From Chloroflexota bacterium (GTDB lineage: Bacteria > Chloroflexota > Dehalococcoidia > SM23-28-2 > RBG-16-64-32): a stretch of 15,085 nt of DNA. The stretch spans positions 1-15,085 of the forward strand of contig VBJS01000030.1 of NCBI GenBank assembly GCA_005880055.1, in the 5' to 3' direction. Position numbers and translations under genes: made by a program. Of this stretch, positions 1 to 7,100 are shown one piece after another. The first letter of the stretch is position 1. The number at the start of each line of letters is the position of its first letter. Below the pieces are notes generated by a model that was not told the origin of the DNA, did no database searches, and saw only the letters and a program-made list of their open reading frames with translations.

Positions 1-929
1 ATGTCGTTCACCGTGATCCCGGCCATCGAGAGCGCTCTCGAGGTGGCTGCCCGGATCCCCGGCGAGGAGTGGTAGTTCACGCGCTCGCTCACCAGCCACT
101 TGTCGTTGGCCTGCCCGCAGCCCCACAGGTACACCCAGCGGTCCTCGGGTATCCCGATCTCCCGCGCCGTCTCAGAGCCCGTGAGGATCACGGCCGCCCC
201 CTGGTCCACCTCCATGATCGCGTTCATCAGCTTTGGGTAGGGGAAGCAGACCATCCGGTTCTCCGGCCCCACGGTGGTGATCTCTTCCGCGGAGCGCTCT
301 TCCGGGAACCACGCGTATGGGTTGCGCGCGGCCGCTTCCGTGAAGCGCGAGCACAGTTACCCGAGCCGCTCCCGGTGCTCCTCGATGCTTAAGGCGAGGT
401 GCGCCCGGATCGAATTCTCAAACAGCGGGTACATGCGTATCGGCATCGTTGCCCCGTGCCGCGCCTCCACCTCTGAAAAGCCCATGCGCCTATCGCCGCT
501 TACATGCTCCGGGTTGCCGCGCAGCGACCAGTTCAGTTGTACGCCAAGCTTCCGCGCCAGCCGCCGCGAGTTCATCGCCTCCGCGCCGGCAATCAGCGCC
601 AGCCGTGTTCTCCCCTCTACAATCGCCTCCGCCACCTCGTTAACGAGCCGCTGGGGCGTCTCCCCGCCCACGGCCGAATACAGCTTCTGCCCCTGGCTAG
701 CCCCAACCCGCTCCGCCAGCATCCCCGGCGCGTCCGTGTACGGCCACGACATGATGTTCACCACCTGCACCGAGTCCGCTTTTGCCAGGAGCCCAGTCCG
801 GCCGCTGTCCTCCTCGGCCGCACTTGCTGCGCGCGCCATCAGGTCCAGCGGCTCAAGCGATTCCTCCAGCCGCTCGCTACGGTTCGTAATCTGTCCAACG
901 CCCACGATTACCGGGTAGTTCTCCGCCAT
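1..929 (-). pseudogene. Thiolase-family acetyl-CoA acetyltransferase-like gene, partial and interrupted by an in-frame stop
   Basis: The start at 929 opens with MAENYPVIVGVGQ, typical of the thiolase-superfamily 'acetyl-CoA acetyltransferase' proteins of about 500 aa. Codon 191 (357-359) is TAA. Translation of the same frame beyond it continues with recognisable family sequence (SRFTEAAARNPYAWFP, then MVCFPYPKLMNAI, WVYLWGCGQANDKW and VNYHSSPGIRAA) down to base 3, where the gene leaves the window. So the frame is intact apart from one stop, which a single change in a GAA or CAA codon would create. The canonical N-terminal thiolase cysteine context is absent (VGGETPQ stands there), so substrate and even catalysis are unclear. 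There is no Shine-Dalgarno; a promoter lies 10 bases upstream of the ATG. It is divergent from the amino-acid ABC operon. It could be a decaying gene, a sequencing or assembly error, or two polypeptides. The family call is fairly sure, the function is not. Confidence 0.8.
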
Positions 930-939
930 GGCACCGGCG

Positions 940-969
940 AGCGTACGAAGGCGGCAGCGGCCCCGTCAA
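940..969 (-). promoter_or_regulatory. Putative promoter of the thiolase-like gene (leaderless)
   Basis: Reading the minus strand, TTGACG (964-969, five of six matches to the -35 consensus) is followed after 18 bases by TACGCT (940-945), which keeps the first, second and last -10 bases. Only 10 bases separate this hexamer from the ATG and there is no Shine-Dalgarno. If real, the mRNA would be leaderless or nearly so. Confidence 0.4.
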
Positions 970-1097
970 GCTCGTGCGATACGGGTCAGGGCGAAGCTGT
1001 GGAACGATCAGGTGTTTGCCCGTTGTTCGGGCGCCCAACCGGACGATCCGATCACCCACCCGGTCTCAACCTGACGACCCGGTCTTCGTGCAATATA

Positions 1098-1134
1098 GGG
1101 GCGCATGCTTGCCGCGCCCCCGACGCTGCGCCCC
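1098..1134. repeat. GC-rich hairpin, possible divergent copy of the TAGGGGCG repeat
   Basis: GGGGCGC (1098-1104) can pair with GCGCCCC at 1114-1120 across a 9-base loop. Alternatively GGGGCGCA (1098-1105) pairs with TGCGCCCC at 1127-1134. The left arm is preceded by TA, giving the TAGGGGCG core seen also near 3917 and 7872. It lies in the divergent spacer between the thiolase-like gene and the amino-acid transporter. The rest of this 293-base spacer holds only the two promoters. Confidence 0.45.
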
Positions 1135-1168
1135 GCCTTGGCATTTCCCTTTCCCGCTGCTGCCCACA

Positions 1169-1174
1169 TATAAT
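1169..1174 (+). promoter_or_regulatory. Putative -10 element of the amino-acid ABC operon
   Basis: A perfect TATAAT lies about 50 bases before the ATG at 1223. At 17-base spacing there is no good -35; the nearest TTGACA-like hexamer, TTGGCA (1138-1143), is 25 bases away, too far for the usual spacing. Transcription would start near 1181 and give a leader of about 40 nt carrying the strong ribosome site. Confidence 0.5.
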
Positions 1175-1210
1175 CCTCGCATCAAGCACGGTACGCGGGG
1201 AGCCTCACAA

Positions 1211-1216
1211 AGGAGG
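1211..1216 (+). promoter_or_regulatory. Strong ribosome binding site fixing the start of the binding protein
   Basis: AGGAGG sits 6 bases before ATG 1223. It selects that start over the in-frame upstream extension, and the protein then begins with a proper lipoprotein signal peptide. Confidence 0.85.
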
Positions 1217-1222
1217 GCTATC

Positions 1223-2116
1223 ATGCGACTTCTTGGCCTGCGCTTACCACTTCTCGTCTTCGGGTTGCTGCTTATCCCTCTGTCGCTGTCGATTGCAAGC
1301 TGTGGGGACAACGAGGAGGAAGGGAAGGGCGCTAGCGGCTCAGCCACGGCCGTCACACCGAAGAGCAGCCCAATCGACATCTCTAAAGTCCCGGAACTCC
1401 AGGACCGCGAGATGCTCATCGGCTCCGATATCGCCTACGCGCCGGTGGAGTTCTACAAGGAGGGCACCCAGCAGGAGCAGGGCATGGATGTGGACCTGGT
1501 GAACGCCATGGCGCAGAGGCTGGGTGTGACGGCCAAATTCCAGCAGGTAGCCGAGTTCGCGGGCATCGTCCAGGACCTCAAGTCCAAGCGCTATGACATC
1601 GTCATGTCAGCGATCAGCATTACCGATGAGCGTTCGGCCGAGATCGATTTCGTTCCCTTCGGCCCTGTCGGTACCGGCATCCTGGTGCCGAAGGGCAACC
1701 CCAAGAACATCAAGGCGATCACAGACATCTGCGGCCTCAATATCGCAGCCCAGACCGGCACTTTCCAGGTCGACCAGATGAATACCCTGAACGAGGGCGA
1801 CTGCAAAGACAAGAAGATCAACATCCAGACCTTCCCCGACAACCCATCAGCGGTCCAGGAAGTGGGTCTCGGGCGAGTCGACGCGGAATTGGCGGACGAC
1901 CCGGTTGCGGCATACAGCGCCGTACAATCGGGCGGCGGGCTCGTCGAGCTCGTCGTGACAGGGTTCGAGGCGGCCCCTTACGGCATCGGCGTGCGCAAGG
2001 ATTCGGGGCCGCTTAAGTCCGCCCTGGAAGACGCGCTCCAGCAGATCATGAACGATGGCACCTACACCGACATTCTGAAGAAGTGGGACCAGGAGCAGTT
2101 CGCACTTAAGCCTTAA
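1223..2116 (+). CDS. Polar amino-acid ABC transporter substrate-binding lipoprotein
   Basis: A 297-aa extracytoplasmic solute-binding protein (SBP_bac_3 / PBP type 2 fold) that captures an amino acid and delivers it to the permease encoded next. The signal peptide is residues 1-26 with lipobox IASC and Cys27 as the lipidated residue, followed by an acidic, Ser/Thr-rich linker to about 55. The binding domains span about 60-290: GSDIAYAPVEFY near 67-78, MSAISITDER at 128-137, where family knowledge assigns Arg137 to the ligand carboxylate, and ADDPVAAY at 224-231, the usual amino-group-binding acidic site. Cys170 and Cys194 could form a disulfide. The start is fixed by AGGAGG. It is first gene of the operon and followed by a hairpin. 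The exact amino-acid substrate cannot be read from sequence. Confidence 0.93.
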   Translation: MRLLGLRLPLLVFGLLLIPLSLSIASCGDNEEEGKGASGSATAVTPKSSPIDISKVPELQDREMLIGSDIAYAPVEFYKEGTQQEQGMDVDLVNAMAQRLGVTAKFQQVAEFAGIVQDLKSKRYDIVMSAISITDERSAEIDFVPFGPVGTGILVPKGNPKNIKAITDICGLNIAAQTGTFQVDQMNTLNEGDCKDKKINIQTFPDNPSAVQEVGLGRVDAELADDPVAAYSAVQSGGGLVELVVTGFEAAPYGIGVRKDSGPLKSALEDALQQIMNDGTYTDILKKWDQEQFALKP

Positions 2117-2137
2117 GCCTCGTTGATGGCACGAGAG

Positions 2138-2166
2138 ACAGCCCCCGGTAGATTTCCGGGGGCTGT
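2138..2166 (+). terminator. Perfect 11-bp hairpin, attenuator or partial terminator inside the transporter operon
   Basis: ACAGCCCCCGG (2138-2148) pairs perfectly with CCGGGGGCTGT (2156-2166) around a 7-base loop. The bases that follow (TCCTCGTTC) are only moderately T-rich, so termination is probably partial. It lies 22 bases after the binding-protein stop and 28 bases before the permease start. Such intercistronic hairpins commonly stabilise or limit transcripts so that binding protein exceeds permease. Confidence 0.7.
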
Positions 2167-2193
2167 TCCTCGTTCAGTGAAAGGTGAATCACC

Positions 2194-2949
2194 ATGACGC
2201 TCGCGCTCGAGTTCGATTTCGAGGTCGTCACGCGCTTCCTCTTCAATTCGCAGATCTGGCACGGCGCCCGGGTCACCCTCCAGGTCGCCGTCCTCGCTCA
2301 GATCATCGGCGTCGCGCTTGGCGGCGGTTTCGCGCTGCTTCGCATCTCACGAAACCCGTTCGCCAAGGTCTTCTCCGGCTTCTACGTCTGGTTCTTCCGC
2401 GGCACGCCCGCCCTGCTTCAGCTCTTCATCCTCTACTTCGGCATCCCTCAGCTCTTCAACGACCAGACCCTCACCAACGAGCTGACGAAGTACCGCGCCG
2501 CCATCATCGCCTTCGGCATCAACGAAGGCGCCTACATGACCGAGATCGTCCGCGCCGGCATCCTCTCCGTGGAAGCGGGCCAGATGGACGCCGCCAAGTC
2601 GCTCGGCATGACGCAGATGCAGGCCATGCGGCGCGTCATCCTCCCTCAGGCCCTCCGAGTTGTCGTCCCGCCCACGGGCAACGAGTTCATTGCCATGCTG
2701 AAGAATACCTCCATCGCCTCCGCCATCGGCCTCGTGGAACTCCTTCAGGCCTCTCGCCTGATTTACGCGGTCAACTTCAAGATCATGGAGCTGCTCGTCG
2801 TCGCCGCGATCTGGTATCTCGCCTTCGTCACCATCTTCAGCGTCCTACAGGCCGAACTGGAGCGCGCCCTCGCCATCGGAGAGCGCGAGCGCCCGGAAAC
2901 CCTCTTCTCCCGCGTCATCGCCATCATGGGCGGCCGCCGAGGCATCTGA
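2194..2949 (+). CDS. Polar amino-acid ABC transporter permease (HisM/GlnP family)
   Basis: A 251-aa inner-membrane subunit forming the translocation path, probably as a homodimer since no second permease gene is present. Hydrophobic segments lie near 25-50, 60-83, 101-118 and 197-219, with shorter ones between. The family's ATPase-contact (EAA) loop is at 127-151: EAGQMDAAKSLGM, then the LP pair at 150-151. Length and the segment FFRGTPALLQLFILYFGIP (67-85) are typical of the His/Glu/Gln permease family. AAGGTGA (2181-2187) precedes the ATG by 6 bases. It follows the binding protein across a hairpin and precedes the ATPase after a 167-base gap, unusually long for this operon type. Confidence 0.93.
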   Translation: MTLALEFDFEVVTRFLFNSQIWHGARVTLQVAVLAQIIGVALGGGFALLRISRNPFAKVFSGFYVWFFRGTPALLQLFILYFGIPQLFNDQTLTNELTKYRAAIIAFGINEGAYMTEIVRAGILSVEAGQMDAAKSLGMTQMQAMRRVILPQALRVVVPPTGNEFIAMLKNTSIASAIGLVELLQASRLIYAVNFKIMELLVVAAIWYLAFVTIFSVLQAELERALAIGERERPETLFSRVIAIMGGRRGI

Positions 2950-3101
2950 TGTGCACCGAGCGGAGCAGCGGGTTCCTCATGTCATCGTGAGCGCCGATGC
3001 CATCGTTCGGTGCGGTCATCGCCCGCCGCGAACGGATCTTGAGGGGCGGGGGAGACAAGCGCATGCATCGGGTTCCGGCGACCTGCGCCGACCGCACGCC
3101 C

Positions 3102-3107
3102 TACAAT
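3102..3107 (+). promoter_or_regulatory. Putative -10 element for the ATPase gene
   Basis: TACAAT (five of six consensus) ends 9 bases before ATG 3117. A second TACAAT (3113-3118) overlaps the start codon. No clear -35 is seen at 16-18 bases and there is no Shine-Dalgarno, so a leaderless or near-leaderless mRNA is likely if this promoter is used. Confidence 0.4.
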
Positions 3108-3116
3108 AACCCTACA

Positions 3117-3884
3117 ATGAACCCCCAACCCATGCTCCGCTGCATCGACGTCCACAAGCGCTACGGAAAGCTCGAGGTCCTCCGCGGAATCACAATGAAC
3201 GTCGAGCGCGGCGAAGTCGTGGTCGTCATCGGCCCCAGCGGCTCCGGCAAGAGCACCCTCCTCCGCTGCATCAATCACCTGGAGCGCCTCGATTCCGGCC
3301 ACATCTACGTCGACGGCGAGCTTGTCGGCTACCGGCAGCGAGACGGCCGTCTAATCGAGGACAGCGAGCCGGAGATCGCGCGCAAGCGCGCGGCCATCGG
3401 CATGGTCTTCCAGCGCTTCAACCTCTTCCCTCACCTCACGGCGCTGGGCAACGTCATCGAGGCGCCCATGCGGGTAAAGAAGACCCCCCGCCGCGAGGCC
3501 GAGGAGCGCGGCCGCGGACTCCTGGCCCGCGTCGGCCTATCGGAGAAGGTCGACGAGTACCCCTCGCGCCTCTCCGGCGGTCAGCAGCAGCGCGTCGCCA
3601 TCGCCCGAGCGCTTGCAATGCAGCCGAAGCTCATGCTCTTCGACGAGCCGACCTCGGCGCTCGACCCCGAGCTGGTGGGCGAAGTGCTTGACGTCATCAA
3701 GTCCCTGGCGGCAGACGGCATGACGATGATCGTCGTCACCCACGAAATGGGCTTCGCCCGCGAAGTCGCCCGCCGGGCCGTCTTCATGGACAGCGGCTTC
3801 ATCGTCGAAGAGGGCAGCCCCGCAGACCTGATGAGCGCGCCCCAGCACGAACGTACGCGTCTCTTCCTCAGCCGAATTCTCTAG
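3117..3884 (+). CDS. Polar amino-acid ABC transporter ATP-binding protein (GlnQ family)
   Basis: A 255-aa cytoplasmic ATPase energising the amino-acid permease. The Walker A motif is GPSGSGKST (39-47), the Q-loop glutamine is in MVFQRFNLF (Q99), the signature is LSGGQ (152-156), Walker B is LMLFDEP (172-178) and the switch histidine is in VTHE (H209). All are intact. An insert of about 15 residues between the first strands and the Q-loop (ELVGYRQRDGRLIEDSEPEI) is typical of one GlnQ subfamily. ATG 3117 is chosen because homology begins at MLRCIDVHKRYG a few residues later. In-frame ATG 3063 with a purine-rich site before it is an alternative, and ATG 3132 gives the shortest form. The gene may be transcribed both by read-through and from its own promoter. 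Confidence 0.93.
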   Translation: MNPQPMLRCIDVHKRYGKLEVLRGITMNVERGEVVVVIGPSGSGKSTLLRCINHLERLDSGHIYVDGELVGYRQRDGRLIEDSEPEIARKRAAIGMVFQRFNLFPHLTALGNVIEAPMRVKKTPRREAEERGRGLLARVGLSEKVDEYPSRLSGGQQQRVAIARALAMQPKLMLFDEPTSALDPELVGEVLDVIKSLAADGMTMIVVTHEMGFAREVARRAVFMDSGFIVEEGSPADLMSAPQHERTRLFLSRIL

Positions 3885-3916
3885 CATGACATCCAAACCA
3901 GTTTGCCGTATCCACG

Positions 3917-4012
3917 TAGGGGCGCAGCACACCTCGCCTACGCTCTGAACCATTCAGGCGATGCTGGTTGTGGACCGTGTTGGCGTTCGTCTAGACGATG
4001 TGCTGCGCCCTA
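3917..4012. repeat. Long-loop inverted repeat with TAGGGGCG core between convergent genes
   Basis: GGGCGCAGCACA (3920-3931) pairs perfectly over 12 bases with TGTGCTGCGCCC (3999-4010). The intervening 67 bases contain a small hairpin (CTGAA/TTCAG, 3945-3957). The left arm starts CGTAGGGGCG, identical over 10 bases to the copy at 7870-7879. It lies in the 224-base spacer between the ATPase gene and dnaE, which converge, and no gene is visible there. It may be a degenerate mobile repeat, a bidirectional termination structure, or both. Confidence 0.55.
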
Positions 4013-4108
4013 ACGCCTCGCTACCGTTCAACAGCGCGCCCAACGGCCAATGCTACGCGCTGGCTCCGGGTCCGAGCCACCTGGGCCTAGGAATCGGCCC
4101 GCTGACAC

Positions 4109-7100
4109 TCACATTGCTACCGTCCCCCACGGCCCGACAATATCCCCCAAGAGCGTCGTCAGCTCATCGCAGGGGCGCGCTCCCGGCAGCTCCATCTCCA
4201 CCTCCGCCCCGTCCCGCTGCCGTATCGAAAGCCGCACCCTCTGATCGCCCGAATACTCCTGCAGGGCCCCCACAACCGCCCGCAGCCGCTCGTGGTCACC
4301 TTCTGCATCGTCCGTTTCCTCCAGAAGGATGCGCAGCCGCTCCGGCGATTCCGAAGGCCCTCCAGCCGGAATCAGCGCGACCGCCCCCTTTCCCATTTCC
4401 CCTTTCCCATTGCCCTCTTCCCCGTTCCTTCTTCCCCCTTTCTCATTTCCCTTTTCCCATTTCCGGCCGCCGGATTCCGCCACCAACGGTTTTACGTCAA
4501 AGTCCTCGTCGCCATACACGCTCACCGCCTGCACGGCCACCTGCAACCGCTCATCGCGCGCCTTCACTCGAGCATTCACGATCAGGATGTTGCCCGCGCG
4601 CCAGAGGTCTCGAGTCTGTTCGTACGTTTCCGGCCAGACCGTTACCTCCACGCTCCCCGTCAGATCTTCGAGTTCCGCCGCCAGGAACGGCCGTCCGTCC
4701 TTCGTGCTCAGCGTCCGCGTGCTGGCCACTACGCCCCCGATCAGCACGTCCCTGCCCGAAAAGTCCGCATTCAGCTCCACCAGGCCGCACGTCAATTGCG
4801 TGCGCAGCTCTTCCGCCGCCCGCGCGAACGGGTGCTCCGAAAGGTATATCCCCAGCAGCTCCTTCTCCCATGCCAGCTTCTGCTGCTGCGTCGCCTCCTT
4901 CACCCCTGAGCCTGTCGAAGGGTCGAGCGCTGGGCCCACGACCGCCGGCTGCTCGCCCGCCCCCATCAAGTCGAATAGCGACGTCTGGCCGGACTCCCGC
5001 TGCTTCTGCACCCCCTGCCCGTAGGCGATCAGCCGGTCCAGGCTGGCCAGCAGCGACGCCCGCTCCGCCAGCGAGTCCAGGGCCCCCGCCTTCACGAGGC
5101 TCTCAAGCGCTCGCTTGTTCAGGTGCCTGGCGTTTACCCGCTCGAAGAACTCCTCTAGGCCGCCGAAGGCGCCGCCTGCCGCCCGCGCCTCGACGACGCC
5201 CTCCGCCATGCCCTCGCCGGTGTTCTTTACCGACGCCAACCCGAACCGGATCGCCCGCCGGCCGTCCGCCTCTTCCAGCGAGAAGTTCGCCCCGCTGCGG
5301 TTCACGTCCGGCCCCAGCACGCCGATGCCCAGCCGCACGCACTCCGCGTAAGCCTCCGCCACGCGCTGCTGGCCGCCGGCCATCATCAGCACCGCCGTCA
5401 TGTACTCCTCGGGGTAGTTCGCTTTCAAGTACGCCGTCTGATACGCGATCGTCCCGTAAGAGACGGCATGTGCCTTGTTGAACGCGTAGCCCGCGAACGG
5501 CTCGATTAGGTCGAAGATCGCCTGCGCCTGCTCCTTCGTGTAACCTTTCTCGCCGGCGCCGGCCAGGAAGCGCTCCTCCTCCGCTTTCATGATGGAGCGC
5601 ACCTTCTTGCCCATCGCCTTGCGCATCACATCCGCCTGCCCCAGCGAGTACCCTGCGAACTTCTGCGCGATCAGCAGCACCTGGTCCTGGTACACGATCA
5701 CCCCGTACGTCTCATCCAGCACGTCCGCGAGATCTGCGTGCGGATACCGGATCTCCTGCTCCCCGTGCTTGGCCCGGATATACGTCGGGATATGTTGCAT
5801 CGGCCCCGGCCGGTAGAGCGCCACCATGGCTGCCAGGTCCTTCACCGAGTTCGGGCGCAGCTCCTGCACGTATCGCCGCATCCCGCCCGACTCCAGCTGG
5901 AACACCCCGAACGTCTCGCCCCGGGCCAGCATCTCGTATGTCGCTGCGTCCCCGTCCGGCAGCCGCGAGAGGTCGATCTGCACCCCCCGCGCCTGCTTGA
6001 TCACGTCCCGCGCGGTACCGAGGATGGTGAGGTTAGTCAGGCCAAGGAAGTCCATCTTCAGCAGCCCCAGCGCCGCCACGTCCCACATCCCAAACTGCGT
6101 CGTCGGCAGGCCGTTCGCCTCGCCCGACGATGGCCGCTGCAGTGGCAGGAAGTTCACCAGCGGCTCCGGCGCGATAACCACCCCCGCCGCGTGTGTGCTC
6201 GCGTGGCGCGCCACCCCTTCCAGCTCTTTTGCTGCGTCCACCAGCTTGGCGATCGCCGTGTCCGATTCGTAGAGCTGCTTGAACTCCGGCCCCTCCTGGA
6301 ACGCCTTCTCGATCGTCATTACCCCGAACGAGGCCGGCATCGTCGGCACCAGCCGCGCCACTCTATCGACGTCCGCGTAGCTCATCCCCAGCGCCCGGCC
6401 CACATCACGTATCGACGCTTTCGCGCCGAGCGTCCCGAAGGTGATGATCTGCGCCACCCGGTCGTAGCCGTACTTCTCGGCGGCGTATCGGATCAACTCA
6501 TCGCGCCGGTCCTCAGCGAAATCGAGGTCCACGTCCGGCATCTCCCGGCGCTCCACGTTCAGGAACCGCTCGAACACCAGCCGGTGCTCCAGCGGTTCGA
6601 TCTCCGTTACCCCCAGGCAGTAGAGGATGATCGATGCCGCCGCCGAGCCGCGCACCGCCATCAAGATCCCCCGCCGCCGCGCCTCCCGCGCGAAGTCGTA
6701 CACCACCAGGATGTAATCCGCGAACCCCGTCCGGCGTACCACCTCCAGCTCGTACTCCAGCCGCCGCGCTGGCTCCTCGGGCGCGCCGGCATACTTCTGC
6801 GCCAGACCCTCGCGGCAGAGCCGCGCCAGGTGCTCGTCCGAGGACACGTCCGCCGGCACGTCCGCCTTCGGCAGGTGCGCCGAGCCAAAGTCCATCTCCA
6901 GCTCGCACATGTCCGCGATCTGCTGCGTGTTCTCGATCGCTTCCGGCGTTTCGCGGAACAGCTCACGCATCTCAGCGTCCGACTTCAGGTAATAGCAGCC
7001 GAACTCGCCGGCCATCTTCAGCCGGTCCTCCTGCGGCACCGTCGAGTTGGTGCCGATGCACAGCAGCACATCCTGCGCGTAGGCGTCCTCGCGATTCACG

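Noticed and set aside
974..1222. N-terminal extension of the binding protein
   Set aside because: It would read through the TATAAT and the AGGAGG site and bury the lipoprotein signal peptide internally.
504..1502. 332-aa plus-strand frame over the thiolase-like gene and the binding-protein start
   Set aside because: Crosses a promoter region and the out-of-frame signal peptide; composition is shadow-like.
2997..3116. N-terminal extension of the amino-acid transporter ATPase
   Set aside because: Sequence is unlike the family and crosses the TACAAT promoter candidate; homology starts just after 3117. ATG 3063 remains a minor alternative.
3961..5481. 506-aa plus-strand open frame, Pro/Arg/Ser-rich
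   Set aside because: Antisense to the conserved C-terminal half of dnaE; low-complexity composition is what GC-rich shadow frames give, and it includes the polypyrimidine tract.
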